Origin: Triticum aestivum
Taxonomy: Eukaryota; Streptophyta; Magnoliopsida; Poales; Poaceae
Assembly: GCF_018294505.1 (NCBI RefSeq)
Contig: NC_057797.1
Span: 124,067,116-124,131,115, forward strand
Length of the DNA: 64,000 nt
Reading direction: 5' to 3'
Shown here: piece after piece, positions 1 through 10,780 of the stretch
Numbering within the stretch: the first letter of the stretch is position 1
Layout: the number at the start of each line of letters is the position of its first letter
Made by a program: the position numbers and the translations under genes
Notes under the pieces: model-generated
Told to the model about the DNA's origin: nothing
What the model saw: only the letters and a program-made list of their open reading frames with translations
Databases searched by the model: none

Positions 1-531
1 CATCCAAGTCCGAGTATGCCATTCTACCGACCCCGCCAATCGATTGCTTGTGATTGCCTTAGGCTGGTATAAAGAGTTTCAATGATCTTTGAATCAAAGG
101 CAATTCTTTTTGCCACTTAAGGGGATATATCTACGAGTCACCATCCCTAAGATGCCTCGTTGTGGTATCATGGCAATCCAACTCCTCGCTACGTTGACAA
201 CCGATCGCCACATTCTTAAGTCTGGAATTGTTGTCTACTTAGCGAACCCTCGTCATTTGTCTTACTCCATTTCTTCGGATCTGTGCTTCGTCTCTCAGCT
301 CAAGAGATGTGGCTATATCTCATCCCATGAGTTGATCCTAAGTTGTTCGGTCTTCTCGAAGATCGATTGTTCTAGAGTTTTCCTTTCCTCTTCTTGTCAT
401 GATTAGCTGAAGTTCTCAGAGCAAGACGACAAGACAATGATGGTGTTCAAATCAACGTTCATTTGAAGTGCACCCTGGATCATGAAGATTATACTAGTTT
501 GCGTTTCCCCTTCACTTTACCCTACGCTTGA
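1..531 (+). pseudogene. degenerate C-terminal end of a chromovirus (Gypsy) pol polyprotein
   Basis: This is the tail of an integrase/chromodomain region and enters from outside the window. A short stretch near 280-312 reads like the conserved 'VSQLKRC' segment that follows the integrase core in plant chromoviruses. Near 479-528 another frame gives DHEDYTSLRFP, which resembles the last helix of a chromodomain (usually WxHEDxLRxxFP; the Trp is Leu here). A TGA at 529-531 ends that frame exactly before a 15-nt palindrome, as the TAG does in the better preserved chromovirus at 42474. The two stretches lie in different frames with stops between, so this is a decayed copy. The assignment to Gypsy chromoviruses is inference from these short matches plus the adjoining PPT and LTR. 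Confidence 0.55.
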
Positions 532-546
532 ATCTCGGGACGAGAT
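532..546 (+). promoter_or_regulatory. 15-nt palindrome directly after the pol stop codon
   Basis: ATCTCGGGACGAGAT has 6-nt arms around GGA. The same 15 bases follow the pol stop of the chromovirus on the minus strand at 42459-42473. The function is unknown. It lies between the coding end and the PPT, so a role in plus-strand priming, RNA folding or 3' processing is possible. Confidence 0.6.
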
Positions 547-554
547 TTTTGTTT

Positions 555-567
555 AGTGGGGGTGAGC
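555..567 (+). promoter_or_regulatory. polypurine tract (PPT) of the chromovirus
   Basis: AGTGGGGGTGAGC ends exactly one base before the TGTCACAG that opens the LTR. A purine-rich tract in this position primes plus-strand DNA synthesis in LTR retrotransposons. Confidence 0.75.
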
Positions 568-3500
568 TGTCACAGCCCCAGATCAGCCCTTGTTTGTTTT
601 TGCTTTAGCATCCATGCAACATGTTTCAATTTTATGAAATTTGAAATGGGGATTGCTCAAACCCTAGCATTAAAGGAATTCACTAGGTTCACCTAAAATA
701 CTTTCAAGTAAGTCCAAATGGCTTTCAAAAATGTTCATGATTTTTGACAAAGGTGAAAAACCTCTACCAAAAATGATGCCAATATTTTTGGGCCATTATG
801 GATTTTTGAATAATCCTTATTGTATTTGAATTGGGGCATTTAAATACTATTAATATTTTTTAAATGCTCCAACAATTCTGAAAATAGTTAAGGGCCTCTG
901 TAATAATTCATTTAATGGCCACAATTATTTGCAGGATTTATTAAAATGATTTGGGCTATAAACTAAATCAGAAACAAAACTACAGAAATAGAAAAGAGAA
1001 ACAAAATAGAAAAAAAGGGGAGAGAGGCCACCTGGGCCACTTACCTGCTTACCAGAGCCGGCCCAGTTCCCCCAGCCGGCCCAGCCCACCTCCTCCTCCT
1101 TTGTCCTCTTCCTCCTCTGCCAGGAGGACGAGCAGAGGCGAGGCGTGGCGCTCGCCGACGCTGCCCCGGCCACCTCCTGCTTCCCCCCCCTAGCCACCTC
1201 CTGCTTCCTCCCTGGCCTCCCCAGCGACGCCCCGGATGACGCCACGCACCCCCTGCACCGCTCCCCTCTCCCCGTGCCCCTCTTCCCCCCCTGTTCGCCT
1301 CTCCCTCTCGCTCACCGAATGCGCCCGCCGCCACCGACGAGCACCACCGCAGCCACCGTCTCCCCCTCGACCCCTCGCTGTGCTTGCGAGCTCCGCCTCG
1401 ACCACCTCTTCCTCCTCGCCGAGAAGCGCACCACGGGAGCCCCTGCAACGTCGCCACCGCCGTCGTCTTCCACCTCCAGCGCCCGAGCTCGCCTCCGGTC
1501 AATTCAGCGCGGCTAGGACCTCCCCGAGCTCGCTGACCTCCTCTACGGCACCGCTGTGAGCTCCTACGCCTCCCCTCCCTCTTTCCCCCTTCGATTGCAC
1601 CCTGTAGCCCCGATCCCACCGGAGCCGCGAGCTCGGCTCTGCCGGCGATGTCGCCGCCGTCACTACAGACAGCAAGGCTCGAAACCGAGCACGACACCGT
1701 GCTCCTAGCATCCTCAGGAGCTCGGCGAGCCCCTTAACCATCCCTCCCGTCCTCTGTGGCCTCGCCCCGCTCGAACCCGAGCTCCGGCCGCCGCCTCGCT
1801 CGCCGCCGACACCGATTCCGGCCGCCCCGAGCGCAACTGACTCCACCAGGAGCTTCGGCTCGTCCCCAGCTCCTCCTAGATGCCCTCCGCGGCCCATTTG
1901 GTCGCCGGAGTGGCCAAAACCACTCTCGCCGCCGCGTCGGGCTCGCCGGCGGCTAAACGCCGGCAGCCGACTTTGACTTTGACCACGGGTGGGCCCCGGT
2001 TGACTCTCCTGAGTCAATGACAGGTGGGGCCCAGCCCTGTTAACTATTAGGATTAGTTTTAATTAATTTTAGTTAAGCTAATCACACTGACATGTGGGTC
2101 CCAGTGTCAGGTTTGACCTGGACCCGGTCTGTTGACCTGCTGAGGTCAGCATGACGCAATGATGACGCAGATAATCATTTTCTAAAATAATTCAGAAAAT
2201 CCAGAAAATTGTATAAACTTCATTAAATCATAGAAAATTAACCGTAACTCCAAATTAAATAAATTATATATGAAAAATTATCAGAAAAATTCAAGGAATC
2301 CATCTGTACCATTTTCATGCATGTTAGAACAACTTATCACTACTTTTTAGGACAAATGAATTAAATGGCATTTGAATAATCACATATGGAGTTTGAATTT
2401 GAATCTTGTATTCAAACCAACTTCATTTAATCTGTTGCTAGTTGCATTAGCTCAAAACACATTCATATTGCCATGTCATAGCATGCATCATATTGTGCAT
2501 TGCATTGATTGTGTTTCCTTCTGTGTTGCCGGTATTTGTCCCCTCTCGATAGACGTGATACCGATGATGTGATCGTTGACACTGATGAAGACTCAATGTT
2601 ATCTTCAGAAGTGCCAGGCAAGCAAAACCCCTTGTTCATTCCGATACAATCCCACTCTCTCGCTTCTGCTCTCTTTTACTGCATTAGGACAACACCGATT
2701 CATCTGTTACTTGCTGCGGTAGTTGAACCCCTTATCCTCTGCATGACCTGTCATTGCCACAGTAAATAGATGAAACCCACTAGCATGAGTAGGAGTTGTT
2801 TGAGCCCTGTTGTGCCTACTCATTCATGCTTGTTTGTCATGCCTGCTACTGCTTAGAGTTGAGTCAGGTCTGATTCATCGGGGATGAATCAGAGGTGTGT
2901 GAACATGTCCTACTGTGTGTGAGCTAAGTGTGTGAACACGATTTGGTAAAGGTAGCGGTGAGAGGCCATGTAGGAGTACATGGTGGGTTGTCTCATTGAA
3001 GCCGTCCTCAGGAACTGAGTTCTGTGTTTGTGATCCATGATTCAGCTACTACCATGCATTGGGCCCTGAAATATGACCCCGCTCGACTTCTTAATCACCC
3101 TTGTCCTCTGTCTAGGAGTTGCAAGTAGTTTCTGGTGTTTGTAGCTATGCTGGAGGCCGTGGGACAGCGCTGACCGTAGGGGTGGGCTGTGATGCGGTAG
3201 GCACGTGGCACGGTATGCCGATACGCCGTTTGGTGTCACGGAACCCTGTACACATCGTTCGGGGTCGTATGGGAAACCTCGGCCGGACTCCCTGCGGATG
3301 GAACCTGAATAGGCGATAAACCTGGACTAGAGACTTAAGTGTTTAGGTAGGTCATGGTCTACACCCACGTCGGCTTTCGCTTGAAGTCTGCCGAGCACAT
3401 GTCGTGTGCAGACGCTAAGTGGTGGAAACATGTATGAAAGTACACCCCTGCAGGGTTAACATCATCTATTCGAATAGCTGTGTCCGCGGTAAAGGACTTC

Positions 3501-4671
3501 TGGGTTGCCTTATATCAGTTCATAGACAAGTGAAAGTGGATACTTTAAAATACGCAAGATAAGCGTGAGTGCTATGGATGGCGTTCTCGTAGGGAGACGG
3601 GAGCGGATCCATAGTGGTGTATTGATATGGTGAATATGTGGACTCGTGTGCGCCACCTCAAAGAGTTACTCGCAGTCGTAGTTCAGGATAGCCACCGAGT
3701 CAAAGCTGGCTTGCTGCAGTTAAACCCCACCACCCCTTTGTTGATAATGATGCATATGTAGATAGTTCTGATGTAAGTCTTGCTGGGTACATTTGTACTC
3801 ACGTTTGCCTATTTATGTTTTTGCAGAGAGACTTCAGTCTCACTAGTAGTTCCGCGTGGACTTCGACGTTTAGCTTGTTACCTCAGCTACGATCTTGTGC
3901 CCTCGGCAGGATCTGGTAGATAGTCAGGCTTCTCAGCCTTTTTCATTTATAGATGTCTGTACTCAGACATGATAGCTTCCGCTTGTGCTTTGACTTGTAT
4001 GCTCTGATTGTTGGGTCATGAGACCCATGTTTGTAATATCTCGCTCCTCGGAGCCTATTGAATAAAATACTTGAGTCGTAGAGTCATGTTGTGATGCCAT
4101 GTTGTATTTGCACATATCGAGCATATTGTGTGTATGTTATTGAAATGCTTGGTATGTGTGGGATCTGACCATCTAGTTGTTTATCTTTAGTAGCCTCTCT
4201 TACGGGGAAATGTCTCCTAGTGTTTCCACCGAGCCATGGTAGCTTGCTACTGCTCCGGAACACTTAGGCTGGCCGGCATGTGTCCTTCTTCGTTCCTGTG
4301 TCTGTCCCTTTCGGGAAATGTCACGCGATGAATACCGGAGTCCTGTTAGCCCGCTACAGCCCGGTTTACCGGAGTCCTGCTAGCCCAGTGCTACAGCCTG
4401 GATTCACTCGCTGATGACCGACACGTTCGATGCTGGGTCATGGATGCCTGTCCCTGTAAGTCTGTGCCACTTTGGGTTTACGACTAGTCATGTCAGCCCG
4501 GGCTCCTTATCATATGGATGCTAGCGACACTATCATATACGTGAGCCAAAAGGCGCAAACGGTTCCGGGCAAAGGTAAGGCGACACCCGTGGGGATACCG
4601 TGCGTGAGGCCACAAAGTGATATGAGGTGCTACAGGCTAGATCGATGTGACATCGAGTCGGGGTCCTGACA
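568..4671 (+). repeat. 3' LTR (4.1 kb) of a chromovirus-type Gypsy element
   Basis: The LTR opens TGTCACAGCCCC after the PPT and closes GGGTCCTGACA; the inverted ends TGTCA/TGACA are canonical. The sequence then returns to the gag of a minus-strand Angela element, so this is the 3' LTR of an element inserted there, and GCATG (4672-4676) should be one copy of its 5-bp TSD. Its length is in the range of the long LTRs of Tekay/Del chromoviruses. Inside are AT-rich flanks, a GC-rich block (about 1040-1970) that generates long antisense ORFs, and a likely polyadenylation motif (AATAAAA near 4059). I see no protein homology in the GC-rich ORFs. It may belong to the Erika/Sumana or Sukkula group, but I cannot name the family with confidence. 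Confidence 0.8.
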
Positions 4672-4912
4672 GCATGCCACACTGAACTATCGAGTAGTCA
4701 TCAGCTTTGCTCTGCCAGATGTTCATAACATCTGGTGTTGCTCCAGCAGTAGGTTTGTCACTTAGCGGTGCTTCCAGGACGTAATTCTTCTGTGCAGCAA
4801 TGAGGATAATCCTCAAGTTATGGACCCAACCCATGTAATTGCTACCATCATCTTTCAACTTTGCTTTCTCAAGGAACACATTAAAATTCGACGGAACAAC
4901 AGCACGAGCCAT
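4672..4912 (-). pseudogene. N-terminal gag fragment of Angela copy 1
   Basis: The ATG at 4912-4910 opens a frame of 80 codons before the chromovirus junction at 4671. The peptide starts MARAVVPSNFN and contains AKLKDDGSNYMGWV and QKNYVLEAPL. It aligns residue for residue with the gag of Angela copy 2 (start at 58183), with a few substitutions. This is the retrotransposon gag/UBN2-type domain of Copia elements, which forms the particle shell around element RNA. Only the first part is present in the window; the rest was displaced by the later insertion. The frame appears to continue past 4671 only because the chromovirus LTR happens to be open. Confidence 0.85.
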
Positions 4913-6028
4913 CTATCTACAACAAACATAGACATGCAAAATACTATCAGGTACTAAGTTCATGATAAATTTAAGTTCAATTAATCATATTACATAAGAA
5001 CTCCCACTTAGATAGACATACCTCTAATCATCTAAGTGATCACGTGATCCAAATCAACTAAACCATAACCGATCATCACGTGAAATGGAGTAGTTTTCAA
5101 TGGTGAACATCACTATGTTGATCATATCTACTATATGATTCACGCTCGACCTTTCGGTCTCAGTGTTCCGAGGCCATATCTGCATATGCTAGGCTCGTCA
5201 AGTTTAACCTGAGTATTCTGCGTTTGCAAAACTGGCTTGCACCCGTTGTAGATGGACGTAGAGCTTATCACACCCGATCATCACGTGTTGTCTGGGCACG
5301 ATGAACTTTGGCAACAGTGCATACTCAGGGAGAACACTTTTATCTTGAAATTTAGTGAGAGATCATCTTATAATGCTACCGTCAATCAAAGCAAAATAAG
5401 ATGCATAAAAGATAAACATCACATGCAATCAATATAAGTGATATGATATGGCCATCATCATCTTGTGCTTGTGATCTCCATCTCCGAAGCACCATCATGA
5501 TCACCATCGTCACCGGCGCGACACCTTGATCTCCATTGTAGCATCGTTGTCATCTCGCCAACTATTGCTTCTACGACTATCGCTACCGCTTAGTGATAAA
5601 GTAAAGCAATTACAAGGCGATTGCATTGCGTACAATAAAGTGACAACCATATGGCTCCTGCCAGTTGCCGATAACTCGGTTACAAAACATGATCATCTCG
5701 TACAATAAAATATAGCATCATGTCTTGACCATATCACACCACAACATGCCCTGCAAAAACATGTTAGACGTCCTCTACTTTGTTGTTGCAAGTTTTACGT
5801 GGCTGCTATGGGCTGAGCAAGAACCGTTCTTACCTACGCATCAAAACCACAACGATAATTTGTCAAGTTAGTGTTGTTTTAAACTTCTCAAGGACCGGGC
5901 GTAGCCATACTCAGTTCAACTAAAGTTGGAGAAACTGACACCCGCCAACCACCTGTGTGCAAAGCACGTCAGTAGAACCAGTCTCGCGTAAGCGTAATGT
6001 CGGTCTGGGCCGCTTCATCCAACAATAC

Positions 6029-6938
6029 TGTCGGATGTGGGGTTCCGGCAAACCCTTAAGGTTTGAACACTGGGGTGCGCGTGAAGTCTTTTCCTCCCGC
6101 CGATCTACGCCTGAGCTCACTAAGATCTCGCGGACGAACTCGATGAACTCGCAACACAGAAAGACACTAGATTTATACTGGTTCGGGCCACCATTGTGGT
6201 GTAATACCCTACTCCAGTGTGGTGGTGGTGGATTGCCTCTAGGGATGATGATGAACAATACAATGGGAAGAACAGCCTCCTGAGGTTGAGGTGTTCTTGT
6301 GCCTCGCTAACTTGTGTGTGTGGGGATGATCTTCAGGATCTCTCCCTTGCCTATGGTGGTGGCTAGTCCTACTTATAGAGGCCCTGATCCTCTTCCCAAA
6401 TATTGAGAGGGAAGGGAGCCAACAACGGCGGGCTAATTTGAAGGGGGACAGCTAGTACAAGCCATCCTGACAAAAGTGGTCTTCGCCTGCCAAAGGCTCT
6501 GGCGGTGACGCCATCTTGGGCTCCACGATGACCTCCGTCTTTCCGTCCTTCTGGTCTTGGTCTTGTTGCACCAAAATGGCAACCTTTGCCTGATGCCTCG
6601 GTACTCCTCGCCTGCGCTGGTCTCCTTAGCACCAAAGAGGAAACAAGGACGCTGCGCAAGCTGGCGCCTGCCTGGCGCCCGCCTGGTGCCGATCGTCATG
6701 GATCACGTCACAAGAGCCTCGTGAGGTTTGACTTGCCTTAATATCTCCACTCCTCGTGAGCCTGCCTGACTAGGCCACTCTAGAGGAGGTCTTGTGTCGT
6801 CCGCCTCGCGAGGCTTGGTCCCTCGCGAGGGTCTTGGATGCCTTGTTGAAGAAGATGGGTTGTACGGCCTGCTGTCTTAGCCATGCCGTGGGCCGCAGGT
6901 AGGCAAGTCTGGGGACCCCCATTCCCAAAACGCCGACA
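6029..6938 (-). repeat. solo LTR (910 bp), Gypsy-type family shared with 16681-17613
   Basis: TGTCGGATGTGG opens and CGCCGACA closes the unit, flanked on both sides by AATAC (6024-6028 and 6939-6943), a perfect 5-bp TSD. No internal domain is present, so it is a solo LTR left by recombination between two LTRs. A TATA-like TATAAGTA lies on the minus strand at 6377-6370, and the sister copy has a better one, so the element was probably minus-oriented. It interrupts the leader of Angela copy 1. Confidence 0.9.
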
Positions 6939-7484
6939 AATACCACCGAACCAAAGTATGACATGCTGGTAAGCAGTATGACTTGTATTGCCCACAACTC
7001 ACTTGTGTTCTACTCGTGCATATAACGTCAATGCATAAAACCTGGCTCGGATGCCACTGTTTGGGAACATAGTAATTTCAAAATTTTCCTACACACACGC
7101 AAGATCATGGTGATGCATAGCAATGAGAGGGGAGAGTGTGTCCACATACCCTCATAGACCGAAAGCGGAAGCGTTAGCATAACCCGGTTGATGTAGTCAT
7201 ACGTCTTCACGATCTGACCGATCAAGTACCGAACGCATGGCACCTCTGAGTTTTGCACACGTTCAACTCGATGACGTCCCTCGAACTCTGATCCAGACAA
7301 GATTTGAGGGAGAGTTTCGTCAGCACGACGATGTGGTGACGATGTTGATGTTCTACCGTCACAAGGTTTCGCCTAAGCACCGCTACGATATTATCGAGGT
7401 CGACTATGGTGGAGAGGGGCACCGCACACGGCTAAAAGATCCAAGAGATCAATTGTTGTGTCTCCAAGGGGTGCCTCCCTCCTC

Positions 7485-7493
7485 GTATATAAA
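7485..7493 (-). promoter_or_regulatory. TATA box of the Angela copy 1 LTR
   Basis: TTTATATAC on the minus strand lies in the conserved context CCTTTATATACG, also present on the plus strand of copy 2 (19985-19993). It is placed in the middle of the LTR, as expected for the U3/R boundary. Confidence 0.65.
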
Positions 7494-7540
7494 GGAGTGG
7501 AGGAGGAGGAGGGGCCGGCGAACCTAGGCGCGCCCCATGA

Positions 7541-7571
7541 GGAGTCCTACTCCCACCGGGAGTAGGACTCC
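7541..7571. repeat. perfect 14-bp inverted repeat (hairpin) in the Angela LTR
   Basis: GGAGTCCTACTCCC, ACC, then GGGAGTAGGACTCC: a perfect stem of 14 bp with a 3-nt loop, about 50 bp upstream (U3 side) of the TATA box. Related but imperfect versions occur in the other Angela-type LTRs (near 19826-19935 and 36173-36202). Confidence 0.8.
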
Positions 7572-10196
7572 CCCTTTCCATGTGGGCGTAGGAGAGGAGA
7601 GGGAGGGAGAGACAAGGGGAAAGGAAAGGGGGGCGCCGCCCCCCCCCCCTCCTTGTCCAATTCACACTGGGGGAAGGAGGGCGCGGCTGCCCTTGGCCGC
7701 CCCTCCTCTTCTCCACTAGGGCCCAATTGGCCCATTAGTCTCCCCGGGGGGGGGGGGGGGGTTCTGGTAACCCCCGGTACTCCGGTATATGCCTGAAACT
7801 CCCCGAAACCGTTCTGGTGTCCGAACATAGTTGTCCAATATATCGATCTTTACATGTTGACCATTTCGAGACTCCTCATTATGTCTGTGATCACATTCAG
7901 GACCTCGAACTACCTCCGGTACATCAAAAACCATAAACTCATAATATAACCATCATCGAATTTTAAGCATGCGGACCCAACGGGTTCGAGAACTATGTAG
8001 ACATGACCGAGACACATCTCTGGTCAATAACCAATAGCAGAACCTGTATGCTCATATTGGCTCCTACATATTCTACGAAGATCTTTATCGGTCGAACCGC
8101 GTAACAACATATGTTGTTCCATTTGTCATCGGTATGTTACTTGCCTGAGATTCGATCGTCGGTATCTCAATACCTAGTTCAATCTCGTTACCGGCAAGTC
8201 TCTTTACTCGTTCTGTAACACATCATCCTGCAACTAACTCATTAGTTGCAATGCTTGCAAGGCTTAAGTGATGTGTACTACCGAGTGGGCCCAAAGATAC
8301 CTCTCCGACAATCGGAGTGACAAATCCTAATCTCTAAATACGCCAACCCAACAAGTACCTTTGAAGACACCTGTAGAGCACCTTTATAATCACCCAGTTA
8401 CGTTGTGACGTTTGGTAGCACACAAAGTGTTCCTCTGGTAAACGGGAGTTGCATAATCTCATAGTCATCGGAACATGTATAAGTCATGAAGAAAGCAATA
8501 GCAAGAAACTAAACGATCAAGTGCTAAGCTAACGGAATGAGTCAAGTAAATCACATCATTCTCCTAATGATGTGATCCCGTTAATCAAATGACAAATCTT
8601 TGTCTATGGATAGGAAACATAATCATCTTTGATCAACGAGCTAGTCAAGTAGAGGCATACTAGTGACACTCTGTTTGTTTATGTATTCACACATGTATCA
8701 TGTTTCCCGTTAATACAATTCTAGCATGAATAATAAACATTTATCATGATATATAGGGAAATAAATAATAACTTTATTATTGCCTCTAGGGCATATTTCC
8801 TTCACAGTGCTCCGCCTTGGTGAGGACCTTGGTCATGGCACCCCGGCAAAGCTTCCGGGCCTCATCGGCAAGAGAGGCCACCCTGTTGGAGCGAAGATGC
8901 TCCAGGTCTCCAAGGACACCCTCGAAGAATACAGTCATCTTGGCGTTGGGACTCACGTTGCGCTCTAGGGTGTACCTGACGTTTGGCATCCCCATGGTAG
9001 CCAGCTTCGTGGTGATCCTGCCGGCGACGTCTTTGAGGCGGCTGATCTAGCTGTTCTCACCTTCCACAAATTCCTTGTGGTTGGCGGCTTCATTCTTCCG
9101 CAGCTGCCTCTCAGCCTCCAGATCCTTGGCCCGGGTCTCCTCCCGGGCTTTGACCTCTAAGAGCATTCCCTTGAGACTCTCCAGCTTCAGCTTGAGGTCT
9201 TTGATGGAGTTGTTGCCCTCGGAAAGCTGCCAGGCCTTGTCGAGGACTGCGCCATGCGCCTCGACCAGGGCACCGTTGAGCGTGTCCTTCTCCTTGGATA
9301 GCTTCAGGACCTGATCCTCCAGCCATCCCGCTCCACCTCCAGCTCCTTCACCTTGCCGGCATGAACCAGAGCCTGGGCGTTGAGTGTGTCCCTATGCCTC
9401 TACTCCAGCTCCTGGGTCCGCTGCACGACGAGCTTCTCCACCTCCTCGTCCTTGCCGCGGAGCATTGCAGCAAGCTTCTCCTCACACGCGGCAAGGTCCT
9501 CCTCCTAGGAGTTTAGCATGGTCTATTGCTGGTGCCGAGCAGCCTCGGCCTAGGCGGCCTCCTGCTTCGCTAGTTCCTGGGCCTTCTTGATGTTGGCCTG
9601 CTTCATGACAAGGGCCAGGTTTTGCTCAGTCAGCGCGTCCTGGGCGGCCTTGAAGTCCTTGTGGGCCTGGTGGAACCAAGCCTGCGCCTCGGCGACGTGC
9701 TCCTCAAGGTCCGCCTCCGCCTTGTCCACCACCGCCATCCTAGACTTGGCCTTGTCTAGGCGGGCGCGGTGAAGCGCATGGAGCTTATGGAAGTTGGCGC
9801 TCATGGCTTGGAGGAGCTGCTCTTCTTGGGAACCGCCGCCACCGGTGCTCGGCTCGTCAACAACCTCAAGCCCGGCGGTGGCGAGCACCTCGTTATCAAA
9901 CACCTCCCCCTCGATGGGCGCCCCGGTGCTCGCCGTTCCTAGGAGGTGGACGAACAGGTCGTCGCTCACCCTCAGGTACCGGCCTGAGCCAGAGGCAGCG
10001 GAGGAGGAAGGTTGGTCGTCAACCACCTCCTCCTCGGCAGCAGCCTTGCTGGCCTCCCCGGTAGGCCCCTTGGCGGCATCCTCAGCAGTGTCCTTGGCGG
10101 CCTCCTCGACGGTGATCTTCTCGGCCTCCGCCGCGGCGTCCTTGGCGACATCCTCGATGATGGTGTCTGTGTCCTCCCGATCCGCCGAGGGAGAAT

Positions 10197-10284
10197 CTAG
10201 ATATCAAGAAGTGGAAGAGGCCAAGCCAAGGCCAAGATCAAGAAAGAAGAGAACAAGAAAAGGGACTGAAGGAGAGTGGCTTAC
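10197..10284 (-). other. intron 3 of the antisense ORF
   Basis: 88 nt with donor CACAG/GTAAGC and acceptor ATCTAG/ATTC. Splicing joins G to AT (Asp) and keeps the open frame of the exon on either side, which supports a real intron. Confidence 0.75.
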
Positions 10285-10494
10285 CTGTGCCGGGCTGGGA
10301 AGAAGAGGTCCTCTCCCCGCCAACATCTGGCGCCAAGGTGTGGACACCAGCGCCCAAGCTTGCCTCCTCCTCCTCCATGTGCATGGGCTCGGTGCTTGGC
10401 GCCCTTGCCGGGGACGCCCCTTGGGGCGGCGTGGTCGTCGGAGGTGGCGTGTTGGGGGTAGCCCTCAATGGCTCCTCCTGCTGCTGTCCTCCTC

Positions 10495-10569
10495 CTGCAA
10501 TCATGACAAAGTCAGTACCAAGGATCGTACCCCCGACACACGTTGACGAGGGGCGGGTGATGAGCTTAC
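10495..10569 (-). other. intron 2 of the antisense ORF
   Basis: 75 nt with donor CCATT/GTAAGC and acceptor ATTGCAG/GAGG. The joined codon is TGA. If the last exon base was originally C it would be CGA (Arg), so a C-to-T change at a CpG that spans the splice donor would explain the stop. Confidence 0.65.
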
Positions 10570-10703
10570 AATGGGGGCTGTGCCGGGGGCTCCTGTCTGG
10601 ACTGCTCAACACCACCAGTGGTGTACCGGAAGTGCCTGCCGGGGGCTGGCCACCCGCCGAAGACCTGGCCCTCTTCACCCTCTGGGCCAGTGTCTTCGCA
10701 TCC

Positions 10704-10780
10704 CTGCCAAGATGAAAACAAATCAAGATAAGTGGCACGGTCTGAGGGGACGGAGATGACAGAAAGGCCAAGATACTTAC
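10704..10780 (-). other. intron 1 of the antisense ORF
   Basis: 77 nt with donor GATGA/GTAAGT and acceptor TTGGCAG/GGATG. The join restores GAG and keeps the frame from EEEVED into DAKTLAQR. This has the strongest splice-site match of the three introns. Confidence 0.78.

Larger units (their letters stand above)
4672..8804 (-). mobile_element. Copia element of the Angela/WIS/BARE group, copy 1 (5' part, minus strand)
   Basis: In element order, reading right to left: 5' LTR 8804-7058, a PBS next to it (near 7040-7057, reverse complement resembling the initiator-tRNA-Met site), a long untranslated leader (about 7040-6939 and 6028-4913) and the start of gag (4912-4672). The leader is split by a solo LTR at 6029-6938 and the gag by the chromovirus LTR ending at 4671. 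The leader is an inverted, diverged copy of 29325-29491 plus 57117-58182, which belongs to a second Angela on the plus strand. On the right the element abuts the antisense ORF of a Tat-type Gypsy, where it is inserted (possible TSD copy CAGTG, 8805-8809). The remainder of pol and the 3' LTR lie outside the window. Confidence 0.85.
7058..8804 (-). repeat. 5' LTR of Angela copy 1
   Basis: The right end reads CATATTTCCTTCA, the reverse complement of the Angela start TGAAGGAAATATG. The left end reads TGTTTGGGAAC, the reverse complement of the LTR 3' end. The length of about 1.75 kb matches Angela copy 2. Next to the left end lies the PBS region. The first two bases of the LTR are ambiguous by 2 nt (8804 or 8806). 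Homopolymer runs (C near 7640-7650, G at 7746-7761) sit in the transcribed part. Confidence 0.88.

Noticed and set aside
1041..1697. 218-codon minus-strand ORF in the first LTR
   Set aside because: Arg/Gly-rich translation of GC-rich DNA that is also open in other frames; no domain. It looks like a composition effect.
8805..8811. Exact TSD of Angela copies 1 and 2
   Set aside because: The far ends of both elements are outside the window, so the duplication cannot be confirmed and the LTR start is uncertain by 2 nt.
9794..10546. 250-codon plus-strand ORF over the antisense gene
   Set aside because: Low-complexity shadow (Ser/Ala/Pro) of the coiled-coil coding strand; no plus-strand homology.
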